64,000 bases of DNA, from assembly GCA_020633415.1 (NCBI GenBank), contig JACKDQ010000010.1:62001-126000 (forward strand). The letters run 5' to 3'. The DNA is from Deltaproteobacteria bacterium. GTDB lineage: Bacteria > Myxococcota_A > Polyangia > GCA-2747355. A model generated the notes under the pieces. That model had not been told where the DNA came from. It saw only the letters and a program-made list of their open reading frames with translations, and made no database searches. Below are positions 32,955-42,631 of this stretch, one piece after another; positions within the stretch are counted from its first letter, which is position 1, and every line of letters starts with the position of its first letter. The translations under genes were made by a program, and so were the position numbers.

Positions 32955-35852
32955 ATGCCCGAAGAAATCGAACGCGCCATAGGCGATATCGCTGAAGCCG
33001 TCGGCCTGCCCCAGGCGGAGCTTTACGAGGTCTATCGGATCCTGGTCAGCGAGGGCGGCCTCACCGACGACGTGGCGATGGCCGAATTGGTCTGGTTCTT
33101 CGGCGAACTCGGCCTCGACGAGCATTACTTTCACAATACCGCCAACGAGCGGATCGCGATGCACGTGCAGTCGCTCTATGCAGCGAAGATCCTCTCGCGC
33201 ACGCGTGGTGCGGCACTCGACCTTCATTTGGAAAGCGAAGCCGACGACAGCGCTGTCTACGCTTGTCGCGCCGATCCTGAAGTGGTGTTTTCGATCGAAC
33301 GACGGATCGAGCAACGGTTTCCCGGTCACCGCGTGCAAAGCTATCGCCCGCCGGGGGTTAGTCTTGGCGACAGCGGTGAGTTGCGACTGTACTTCGTTTC
33401 GAAGCCGCGCTACCCCGACGGAGCCGATCAGTCCGACGACCTCGGGCGCGTCGCACCGCTGATCTTTCTCGATCGCGTCGCTTCGACGACCAAAGAGCGG
33501 GTCCAGCGCGTCGTCACCCGTGCTGCTCAGGAAATCGGTCCGGTGATCGAGGTCTTCGACCGGCCTTCGCGCGACGCATGGCAGATCATCGTCGGCCACC
33601 GTCGCGGTACGACGCACAGCTATTTCTCGGCCGTCAGCGCGGTGCTCAACAGCTACGGCATTAGCTCGCTGCGCAAGTATGTCGAGCCGATGCACAATGG
33701 CGTTGTCATCTATAGCATCTACATCGATCGAGCTGTTGAAGCCGAGCGGATCGCGCAGATTCGCGAAGACCTCAGCATGATCTACGTCTTGCCTCGTACA
33801 TCACTGACCAGTCTGTTCGACGAGCGAGTGCTCTCGGCACAAGAGGTGGTCTACGCCTACGTGGTCTGGAAGTTCGCCCATCAATTCCTTTCGCGCTACA
33901 GCGAGACATATCAAAACCTCGCGCCGGCTTTTGCCACCGATCCGGTTCGGCTCGGGCTACTGGGTCAGCTCAAGCAGAGACTGAACAAGGACACCTTCAC
34001 CGAAGACCGGCTGCACGAGGCGATTACCCGCTACCCGGAACTGATCAAGCAGCTCTACGCCGATTTTCGCGACTACCACTTTGCCACTGCAGAGTGCCGG
34101 CCCAAGGCCTACGATCGTCAGCAGCGGCCCCAACTGCTGGCCGAGATCAAAAGGATCGTGACCTCGGACCTCGACGGGCAGATCTTTTCGGCCTTCCTCT
34201 CGTTCAACCGGCACGTGCTCAAGACCAACTTTTATCGCGACGCGAAGATCGCCTTGGCCTTTCGCCTCGACCCGGCGTTTATCAACGAGGACGACTATCC
34301 GGAACGGCCTTACGGCATCTTCTTTGTGATCGGCTCAGAGTTCCGAGGTTTTCACGTGCGGTTTCGCGATGTGGCACGCGGTGGTGTGCGCATCATCTCC
34401 TCGGCGATACCGATGGCCTATGCGCGCAACGTTGACACCCTGTTTCACGAGACCTATCAATTGGCGCTAACTCAGCAGCGCAAGAACAAGGATATCCCTG
34501 AGGGCGGTGCCAAGGGGACGATTCTGCTCTCGCTTGAGCACCAGGACAAGCAGCAGATCTCCTTTCAGAAGTATGTCGACGCACTGCTCGATCTGTTGAT
34601 CCAGGACGACGAAGTCTATGACCACCTCGGACAAGAGGAGCTGCTCTTCTTAGGACCGGACGAGGGCACCGCCGAGTTGATGGATTGGGCGGCAGAGCGC
34701 GCTCGGCTGCGCGGCTACCCCTACTGGCGCGCCTTTACCACCGGAAAATCAGCCGCTCGAGGGGGCATTCCTCACGAGCGCTACGGCATGACGACACGCT
34801 CGTTGCATCAGTTTGTCTTGGGCGTGCTACGCGAACACGGTCTGGAGGAGAGCCAGATAACCAAGGCACAGACCGGTGGCCCCGACGGTGATTTAGGTTC
34901 CAACGAGATCAAGATTTCTTCAGATCGCACGATCGCGGTCGTCGACGGTAGCGGTGTGCTCTACGATCCTACGGGGATTGACCGCGGCGAACTGTTGCGA
35001 CTGGCCGATGCTCGACTTCCGGTCGCGAAGTTTTCCATCGCGTGCCTGGGTGAGCAGGGTTTCTTGGTCACCGTTGGGCAACGCAATGTATGTCTGCCCG
35101 ACGGAACGCTCGTTGAAAGTGGTTTGACCTTTCGTAACGGCTTTCATCTCAGTCGTTGGATGAAGGCAGATCTTTTCGTTCCCTGTGGTGGGCGACCGGA
35201 GGCGGTCCACATCAATAACGTCACCCGACTGATCGATCCCGAGACAAAGCTGCCCAAGGTGCGCTTTGTCGTCGAAGGAGCCAACCTGTTTTTCACCCAG
35301 CAGGCACGCTTGGCCCTCGAAGAAGCAGGCGTGGTGATCTTCAAAGATGCTTCGGCAAACAAGGGCGGAGTGACATCGTCTTCGCTCGAGGTCTTCGCTG
35401 CGCTGGCGTTGGGCGATCAATACGCCCATCACATGCAGGTTACCAAAGACACGGTGCCGCCCTTCTATCTGGCCTATATCGGTGAGGTACATCGGGCGAT
35501 CGAGGACAACGCGCGAGCCGAGTTCAGCTGCCTCTGGCGCGAGCACTTGCGCACCAAGCTTCCCTTGTCCGTGCTCTCGGACATGATCAGCGAGAAGATC
35601 AATGCGCTCAACGACGAGATTCAGGCGGCCTCGTTGTGGGACGACCAACGCCTGAGAAGCCATGTCTTGGAGGCCTATTGTCCGGAAATGTTGTTAGAGG
35701 AGGTCGGCATGGAGCAGTTGCTGCAGCGCGTTCCCCCGGCCTACCTACGCGCGGTGTTTGGCGCCTATTTGGCCAGTCGGTACGTCTACCTTCATGGGCT
35801 CGACACCAGCGAAGTTAAATTTTTCGAGTTCTTGGCTGCGCAGGTCGCCTAG
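32955..35852 (+). CDS. NAD-specific glutamate dehydrogenase, large (GDH2-like) type
   Basis: A 965-residue protein that oxidises glutamate to 2-oxoglutarate and ammonia with NAD+. ATG 32955 (MPEEIERAIGDIAEAVG) is chosen; GTG 32913 would add 14 residues. The catalytic region shows EFRGFHVRFRDVARGGVRII, NKDIPEGGAKGTILLSLE with the active-site Lys, FLGPDEGTAELMDWAAE, and the NAD-side AQTGGPDGDLGSNEI with VVDGSGVLYDPTGIDR; then FVVEGANLFFTQQARLALEE and FKDASANKGGVTSSSLEV. The size of about 110 kDa resembles the yeast Gdh2 class rather than hexameric 50-kDa or 180-kDa bacterial enzymes. It is divergently arranged with the MYXO-CTERM gene and appears monocistronic. Confidence 0.92.
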   Translation: MPEEIERAIGDIAEAVGLPQAELYEVYRILVSEGGLTDDVAMAELVWFFGELGLDEHYFHNTANERIAMHVQSLYAAKILSRTRGAALDLHLESEADDSAVYACRADPEVVFSIERRIEQRFPGHRVQSYRPPGVSLGDSGELRLYFVSKPRYPDGADQSDDLGRVAPLIFLDRVASTTKERVQRVVTRAAQEIGPVIEVFDRPSRDAWQIIVGHRRGTTHSYFSAVSAVLNSYGISSLRKYVEPMHNGVVIYSIYIDRAVEAERIAQIREDLSMIYVLPRTSLTSLFDERVLSAQEVVYAYVVWKFAHQFLSRYSETYQNLAPAFATDPVRLGLLGQLKQRLNKDTFTEDRLHEAITRYPELIKQLYADFRDYHFATAECRPKAYDRQQRPQLLAEIKRIVTSDLDGQIFSAFLSFNRHVLKTNFYRDAKIALAFRLDPAFINEDDYPERPYGIFFVIGSEFRGFHVRFRDVARGGVRIISSAIPMAYARNVDTLFHETYQLALTQQRKNKDIPEGGAKGTILLSLEHQDKQQISFQKYVDALLDLLIQDDEVYDHLGQEELLFLGPDEGTAELMDWAAERARLRGYPYWRAFTTGKSAARGGIPHERYGMTTRSLHQFVLGVLREHGLEESQITKAQTGGPDGDLGSNEIKISSDRTIAVVDGSGVLYDPTGIDRGELLRLADARLPVAKFSIACLGEQGFLVTVGQRNVCLPDGTLVESGLTFRNGFHLSRWMKADLFVPCGGRPEAVHINNVTRLIDPETKLPKVRFVVEGANLFFTQQARLALEEAGVVIFKDASANKGGVTSSSLEVFAALALGDQYAHHMQVTKDTVPPFYLAYIGEVHRAIEDNARAEFSCLWREHLRTKLPLSVLSDMISEKINALNDEIQAASLWDDQRLRSHVLEAYCPEMLLEEVGMEQLLQRVPPAYLRAVFGAYLASRYVYLHGLDTSEVKFFEFLAAQVA

Positions 35853-35888
35853 CCGAGGACGCAGCTGGGCGCTGACCCGGGTAGCGCG

Positions 35889-36806
35889 CTAGCCGCCGAA
35901 AAAGTGCACCGACCGCGGCAGCGTGCGCAGCTCGCGTTGCGGAACGTCGAGCTCGATCACCGCCGTGACCTGCGTTAGCTTCCCCTTGACGACGTCGAAA
36001 AAGAGCACTGTCGCGGCTTGGTAGAACATCGCCATGCCCAGGCCTGCGCCGCCGCCGCTTTGATCCATCTCGCCACCCTGGGTTAGCGCCCGATGCATAT
36101 TGCCGAATACGTGACGACGCCGAAGTCGACCAAACGGATCGCGGACCGACAAGACGATCAGATCGCCATCGGTACCGTAGCCAAACGACGGGGTCTGCTG
36201 CTCGCTCAACGCAATACTCTCTGTGCGTCGGTGAGCGAATAGCGGTTGTTGGTCCTCGCCGACTGGCGCGTCATACATCGCGTTCATCAGCAGCTCGTGG
36301 GCCAGTTCAGCGATGCCCGCTGCTCGGCTACTGCGTACCAGTGCGCTAGCGAACGATTCGACCTCGGCGACGAGCGCATCTCGATCGGCTGTCGTGCGCG
36401 GCTGCCGCTTGATGAAACTGTGCCCCCAACGTAGCGGTGCATTGGGTGGCGCGACGCGTCGCTCGACAACACGTCGACCGATCGCAAGCAGCTCCCATTG
36501 GCGAGGCGGGGCGTCGGGATAACGCAGACCAAGCAGACCGAGGATCGCCGGATGCCGCTCGGCAACGCCGAGGGCATGGGGTCGTGCACTGTCGAGCCAA
36601 AGCAAGCTGGGGATGCGCTTTTGCTGCTCGCTGAGCTCGGCGTGACGCGCGAATGGGCAGAGCAGCAGCGCCGCCTGGTCGACCGCTGGCTCTGCGAGGC
36701 TGGTCGCTAGATCGACGCCGAGACCTGCGGCGCTCAGCACCTTGCCGATCTGTTGCCCGCGCAGCGGGTGGTCGATCAGTAATGTGGCCTTTGGTTGGGC
36801 AGACAT
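35889..36806 (-). CDS. HATPase-like signalling protein, possibly a partner-switching kinase
   Basis: A 305-residue protein. The N-terminal half (TLLIDHPLRGQQIGKVLSAA) looks like a degenerate receiver. The C-terminal half recalls the GHKL fold of anti-sigma kinases such as RsbW: IAELAHELLMNAMYDAPVGE in place of the N box, GTDGDLIVLSVRDPFGRLRR for the acidic loop, GGGAGLGMAMFYQAA for the G2 box. Such proteins bind ATP and phosphorylate STAS partners. It is the last of a minus-strand run with an RsbU-like phosphatase two genes upstream, and a STAS-like protein is encoded nearby on the other strand. Kinase function is inferred from fold and context. Confidence 0.68.
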   Translation of the reverse strand: MSAQPKATLLIDHPLRGQQIGKVLSAAGLGVDLATSLAEPAVDQAALLLCPFARHAELSEQQKRIPSLLWLDSARPHALGVAERHPAILGLLGLRYPDAPPRQWELLAIGRRVVERRVAPPNAPLRWGHSFIKRQPRTTADRDALVAEVESFASALVRSSRAAGIAELAHELLMNAMYDAPVGEDQQPLFAHRRTESIALSEQQTPSFGYGTDGDLIVLSVRDPFGRLRRRHVFGNMHRALTQGGEMDQSGGGAGLGMAMFYQAATVLFFDVVKGKLTQVTAVIELDVPQRELRTLPRSVHFFGG

Positions 36807-36812
36807 CCAAAC

Positions 36813-37400
36813 TTAGCGCTGCGCGACGCGCTCGAAGATTTCCGGGGCTGAACCGTCCAGAGATTCGAAAGCGACGCCCGTCTGAATACCGAGTGCCTGA
36901 AAAAAGTCGATTACCGAGATGTTGGCCAGCGAGCGAAAGATTTGCCCGACGGCGATCCGTTGTCCGGTTTGCAGGCGGATCAACTCCTTGATGCCAAGGG
37001 CACGCTGAACGTCGTGCTCAGAGAGCAGACCGAGGGAGTGCAACATCAGGCCGAGCGGCATGGGCGACGTCGGCGGCCGAAAGAAGCGTGTTTGGTTGAG
37101 AATCGCCGCGGGGACGATCTGGCGATCGATCAGCGTCTGGTAGAGCTTTTCGATGCCGGAAAAAGGCGCATCCAAACCCGCCGCCAAGGCCTTGTAGTGC
37201 TCGACCAGCGGGACGTTGCGATAGGCTGAGAGCATGTGGTCGGACAGCAGCCAATCCAAGCCGACGATCTCGAGTCGGCGGATCTCCATCGTCTCTTCGA
37301 ATAACGTCTCGAATTCGCCCGAGGTCAATAGACCCGCCTTGTCGTAATAATTGCCCATCTTGGCGATGTCGAATTTTTGCCTGCGAGGATCTATCGTCAT
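36813..37400 (-). CDS. Unknown protein with MshEN/GspE-N-like segment
   Basis: A 195-residue soluble protein (MTIDPRRQKFDIAKMGNYYD). The N-terminal half is helical (FETLFEETMEIRRLEIVGLD). Around residues 110-175 there is a segment LGLMLHSLGLLSEHDVQRAL followed by IAVGQIFRSLANISVIDFFQ, which recalls the paired helix motif of MshEN or GspE N-terminal domains (LGEILVELGYI-type); some of those bind cyclic di-GMP. The match is by eye and incomplete. It sits 6 nt before the HATPase-like gene and 81 nt after the SpoIIE-type phosphatase gene, so it likely shares their operon. Confidence 0.55.
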   Translation of the reverse strand: MTIDPRRQKFDIAKMGNYYDKAGLLTSGEFETLFEETMEIRRLEIVGLDWLLSDHMLSAYRNVPLVEHYKALAAGLDAPFSGIEKLYQTLIDRQIVPAAILNQTRFFRPPTSPMPLGLMLHSLGLLSEHDVQRALGIKELIRLQTGQRIAVGQIFRSLANISVIDFFQALGIQTGVAFESLDGSAPEIFERVAQR

Positions 37401-37481
37401 GATGTTCGCCTACCAGGTGGACTGACCGGCGAAAGCTCGATCGCCTGTCGATGTCCAGTGTTCTTCGTTTAGCGAAACCGG

Positions 37482-39101
37482 TTACGCCCGGCTTTGCTTG
37501 GCCGCCGTACCGAATCTTCCGACGACGAGTGTGAGATCGTCCTCTGGCGGCATCGTGTCGTAGAACTCGAACGCCGATTTGATCAGGGTATCGCGGAGGT
37601 CTTCGACGCCGCGGTGGGCGCTCTTGAGCAGCGCTCGTCGCAAGCGCTTCTCACCCCACTGCTCACGCTTCGGGCTCTCGCCTTCGGTGATGCCGTCCGT
37701 AAACCAGATCAGAACGTCGCCGTCATTGAGTTTCATCGAATACTCGGGAAAATCCCACTCGGGCAGGTCGCCGAGGCGATTTCCGCGGGCGAGCAGCGTG
37801 TGAATCGTGTACTTGCCATCCTCCATCCGACAGAGGTACGGCATCGGGTGACCGGCGCTGGCGAAGATGATCTCCTCGGTCTTCATGTCGAACAGTGTGA
37901 CGAAGCCGGTCATCTGCAGGTGTCGCTTGGCAGCCTGGAAGATAACCCAATTCAACGTCTGCATCACGCTGGTGACCGTGAGCTTCGTGCCGTGGATCGC
38001 GCGCATCGTGTCGCAGCAGGCCTTGGCGGTGGCGGTGATCATCGCCGACGGAACGCCATGGCCCGTCACGTCGCCAACGACCAGTAGAAACTTTTCGTCA
38101 TCGATGTCGAAGTAGTTCCAGAAGTCGCCGCCACAAATACTCGCGGGTTGGTAGTAGCCCGCCAGCTGCAATTTCTGGCGACGGATCAGCTCCGGCGAAG
38201 CGACCAGTCGATCCTGAACGTTTCGCGCAACCTCCATCTCATTCTGCAGTGTGACTTTTTCAGCGGTCTCATGCAGCAGGACCTGAATCTGCTGCGCCAT
38301 ATGGTTGAAGGTCGAGCCGAGGTAGCCGAACTCGTCGCGCGACTTGACGTCAACGCGAACCTCAAGATTGCCGCGGGCGATCTCACTCGCCCCATCAGCG
38401 AGCTGGCGCACCGGCCGCGTGACGCGCAGTCCCTGTCCGATCGCTAAGAGCAGACCGAACAACAACGCCAGCGTACCGACCATCGCCGAGCGCAAGATGG
38501 CCTTCCTTGATGCCGCCGATCTCTCGTCGAGAATTCGCGCTAACTGAGCATCGAGTTCGGCCAGCGAATAGGCCAGCCAAACCTCACCGCGGATCTTTCC
38601 AGCATAGGACAGCGGGGCGACGAACAGCAGGCCACGCTTGTCACCAACCTTGATCTCTTCTGGTTCGGGCTCGGCGTTTTTCGCCGCCCGCAGTTTGAGG
38701 GTCGAGCCGACTTTGGTCTTTCCGCCGGGAGGACTGTAGGCGACGATTTTCTTCTGCTCGCCGTCCGCAACTAAAGCGTAGAGCACCAAGCGGTCTCGGG
38801 TGTTTGCTTCGAGGACCTCTTCGATCAGCGAGTAGTTCAGCTCCGCCAGCGCCGGAGCCAAACTCACCGCCAGGCGTCGAGCGACGGCTCGTCCTTCGCG
38901 TCGAATCGCCTCGGTACCGCTCTTCTTTTGCTGCTCCGCGGTTTGGTCGTAGATCTTGAGGATCGCGGTTAGATCGAGCGCTCCGACCGCACCGACCACG
39001 ATTGCGACCAGGGCTGACATCGCCAAGATCAGCTTCGTGAGTACGGAGGAGCGCCCCAGCTTCCTTCTGCCGCCTGTCGTCGTGCTCGCTCCGTCGCTCA
39101 T
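37482..39101 (-). CDS. RsbU-like PP2C (SpoIIE) phosphatase with HAMP domain
   Basis: A 539-residue membrane phosphatase. Membrane segments lie at about 25-48 and 190-215 (AMVGTLALLFGLLLAIGQGL), enclosing an extracytoplasmic sensor of about 140 residues. A HAMP domain follows (RVTRPVRQLADGASEIARGN), then a coiled linker and a SpoIIE-type PP2C domain (about 300-530) with YYQPASICGGDFWNYFDIDD, LLVVGDVTGHGVPSAMITAT and DVLIWFTDGITEGESP plus the final DDLTLVVGRF. The metal-binding acidic residues are present. Such phosphatases dephosphorylate STAS anti-anti-sigma proteins in response to envelope signals. It is 18 nt downstream of the OmpA-like gene on the same strand. Confidence 0.88.
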   Translation of the reverse strand: MSDGASTTTGGRRKLGRSSVLTKLILAMSALVAIVVGAVGALDLTAILKIYDQTAEQQKKSGTEAIRREGRAVARRLAVSLAPALAELNYSLIEEVLEANTRDRLVLYALVADGEQKKIVAYSPPGGKTKVGSTLKLRAAKNAEPEPEEIKVGDKRGLLFVAPLSYAGKIRGEVWLAYSLAELDAQLARILDERSAASRKAILRSAMVGTLALLFGLLLAIGQGLRVTRPVRQLADGASEIARGNLEVRVDVKSRDEFGYLGSTFNHMAQQIQVLLHETAEKVTLQNEMEVARNVQDRLVASPELIRRQKLQLAGYYQPASICGGDFWNYFDIDDEKFLLVVGDVTGHGVPSAMITATAKACCDTMRAIHGTKLTVTSVMQTLNWVIFQAAKRHLQMTGFVTLFDMKTEEIIFASAGHPMPYLCRMEDGKYTIHTLLARGNRLGDLPEWDFPEYSMKLNDGDVLIWFTDGITEGESPKREQWGEKRLRRALLKSAHRGVEDLRDTLIKSAFEFYDTMPPEDDLTLVVGRFGTAAKQSRA

Positions 39102-39119
39102 CTTCTCACCTGGGCGCTG

Positions 39120-40868
<1,749 letters not shown>

Positions 40869-40925
40869 TTCGTCCGCCGCCCGTTGGAGGGTCCACTGAT
40901 TTGCTTAACTATCAACCGTATGTGA

Positions 40926-40931
40926 TATAAT
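40926..40931 (+). promoter_or_regulatory. Consensus -10 (TATAAT) in the OmpA/STAS divergent region
   Basis: A perfect TATAAT lies on the plus strand, 143 nt before the STAS gene ATG at 41074. The nearest -35-like TTGCTT (40901-40906) is 19 nt away, a long spacer. On the minus strand TTGACG (40957-40952) with ATTATA 18 nt further on may drive the ompA-rsbU operon, so the two promoters would overlap. Confidence 0.35.
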
Positions 40932-41073
40932 CGTTAACCATCCGACGGACGTCAACTTCCGTTGCGTGCCTTGTTGTGCCAGGGCGGCAGTTGCCGCGTT
41001 GCGCGCGGGGTGCACGACAGACAGTGTTGGTCTGCCGGTGCCAGTGAAAAGGACACCGGATAAGGACTCTCAG

Positions 41074-41595
41074 ATGACCGATCAAGCTCAGCCCTCCGGA
41101 ACCGCGCAGCCCGCCGTCACCTGGGAACTGCAGCCAATCGACGGTGGTTTGCGTGTGATCATTCGCGGTGTGATCGACGAATACGCAGATCTCCGGCCAT
41201 TGCTCAGCGAGATCGATGCCCCGCCGATATTGGAGTTGGGTGAGGTGCGCCGCATTAACTCACTGGGCGTCAAAATCTGGGTTGGGTTCATCGAGCAACT
41301 AAGCCAGCGCTATCCGACCAAGTTGGCGCGTTGCTCACCGGCGATCGTTGCGCAGCTTAACAGCGTCTATAACTTTCGCGGTACAGCGACGATCGAATCG
41401 GTGCTGGCGCCGTTTTACTGCGAGCGCTGCGACGTCGAGCAGCTGGAGAATATCCTGACCAACGTCAAAATCGAGCGCCCCAAGGAATTGCTCGCTGGCC
41501 AACGTTCGTGTAATCGCTGTGGCGGAATCATCGAATTCGACGATCTGCCCGACCGCTACTTCATGTTCGCTTGGGCGATCAACGAGGCGCGCTAG
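41074..41595 (+). CDS. STAS-like signalling protein with C-terminal zinc ribbon
   Basis: A 173-residue soluble protein from ATG 41074 (AAGGA upstream). Residues about 15-110 resemble a STAS domain: DGGLRVIIRGVIDEYADLRP, then VRRINSLGVKIWVGFIEQL, where Ser63 occupies the place of the phosphorylated Ser of anti-anti-sigma factors (DSSGLG in SpoIIAA). Residues about 112-173 carry CxxC pairs at 116/119 and 146/149, a zinc ribbon. It is a clear paralogue of the protein at 57988-58797, sharing CSPAI, the Cys pairs and EFDD. The divergent ompA-rsbU-HATPase operon supplies the expected partner types. The next gene, an M50-like protease, is 13 nt downstream. Confidence 0.72.
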   Translation: MTDQAQPSGTAQPAVTWELQPIDGGLRVIIRGVIDEYADLRPLLSEIDAPPILELGEVRRINSLGVKIWVGFIEQLSQRYPTKLARCSPAIVAQLNSVYNFRGTATIESVLAPFYCERCDVEQLENILTNVKIERPKELLAGQRSCNRCGGIIEFDDLPDRYFMFAWAINEAR

Positions 41596-41608
41596 TAATC
41601 ATCAGCAG

Positions 41609-42496
41609 ATGAAGGCTCTTTTGCATCGCATAGATCGGACCCGGCGCAGATTGGGTTGTGGCGCATTTGCCGTCGGCGTGGCGCTCTCAGCGCTCGCTGT
41701 GCCACAGTTGGTGATCGCCAATCCGGGCTTGCCAGAAACGGACGCTGCGAAGCAGCCGCAGCGCGAAGCGGCAAGTGTGCCGACGAGCAAGCCGACGCCT
41801 GCGATCGTGCTCGCACCCGACGAGACGCCCACACCGCCGCCCTCGATCCGTGACAAATTGGTCGGCTTTTATCTCAATCCGAACTACGCACTGGACAACA
41901 AGCTCGATTTCTCGCGCGATTCGAGCTGGACCAAGACCGGGCGGGTTTTCGGCAACCTTGGCCTGATCCTGCTGGGATTTGTTAGCGCGATCGCCTGGCA
42001 CGAATTCTCGCACTTTGTTGTGGCGAAGATCGCAGGCACCGAGTTCGAGTGGCCGGTGGGCGGCTTCGACGGTCCGCTGCTGCCGCGCTGGAAGATTCCG
42101 CCCAGCGCTTCGGCGCGAGCGCGCGCCTGGATCGCCGGTTCAGGCTTTTTGACCCATGCGCTGACCACCGAAACGCTGATGTGGATTCCGCAGGTACCGA
42201 AGGACAACCTGTTCATCGTCAGTTTCTTGATGACGATGATCTTGAACAACATGTTCTATCCGCTTACCGACGCGATTTTCAACGCCTCTACCGGTCGAGG
42301 ATACGGCGATCTTCAGATCATGCGCGATGCGGGTGTGAGTAGGAGCGGCGTGACTGCGATTCAGATCGTACTGATCGTCCACGGCGCCTGGTCACTGACC
42401 CGTCTGTTCTTCCTCGACAAGCGGTTTAAGTCTCGCTTCAACCCGTGGGCACCGATTCGTGGTGCCGGGACGGATGTCGTCTTGTTGCGTTGGTAG
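41609..42496 (+). CDS. M50-like membrane zinc metalloprotease (site-2-protease type)
   Basis: A 295-residue polytopic membrane protein from ATG 41609. It has an N-terminal signal or membrane segment (about 15-37), a Pro/Thr-rich linker and further membrane segments. HEFSH at 131-135, inside the first core helix (LILLGFVSAIAWHEFSHFVV), is the HExxH zinc motif. The second M50 motif is less clear; IMRDAGVSRSG follows NNMFYPLTDAIFNA, where an Asn/Asp-rich site would be expected. M50 proteases cut membrane-spanning anti-sigma factors. The STAS-like gene 13 nt upstream makes a role in regulated proteolysis plausible. Substrate unknown. Confidence 0.7.
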   Translation: MKALLHRIDRTRRRLGCGAFAVGVALSALAVPQLVIANPGLPETDAAKQPQREAASVPTSKPTPAIVLAPDETPTPPPSIRDKLVGFYLNPNYALDNKLDFSRDSSWTKTGRVFGNLGLILLGFVSAIAWHEFSHFVVAKIAGTEFEWPVGGFDGPLLPRWKIPPSASARARAWIAGSGFLTHALTTETLMWIPQVPKDNLFIVSFLMTMILNNMFYPLTDAIFNASTGRGYGDLQIMRDAGVSRSGVTAIQIVLIVHGAWSLTRLFFLDKRFKSRFNPWAPIRGAGTDVVLLRW

Positions 42497-42574
42497 CTGC
42501 GTGCCGGCAGACCCGTGCCGATGTAGTGGCTGCTCTCACCCTTGCCTCCATCGCAAAAGATCCTTGCATCGATT

Positions 42575-42591
42575 AGAATTGACGCAATTCT
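42575..42591. promoter_or_regulatory. Perfect 17-bp palindrome upstream of the carboxylase gene
   Basis: AGAATTG-ACG-CAATTCT is a perfect 7-3-7 inverted repeat, 40 nt before the carboxylase ATG (42632). TTGACG (42579-42584), a -35-like hexamer, lies inside it. The position fits an operator for a dimeric repressor of acyl-CoA carboxylase, but no regulator is known here. Confidence 0.45.
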
Positions 42592-42631
42592 GGCGACTAG
42601 TGCGTGCTGAAATGGCAATGGGCTCCAATAG

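Noticed and set aside
32793..33695. Long upstream extension of the MYXO-CTERM lipoprotein frame on the minus strand
   Set aside because: It runs antisense through the glutamate dehydrogenase gene and has no family character; the signal peptide fixes the start at 32792.
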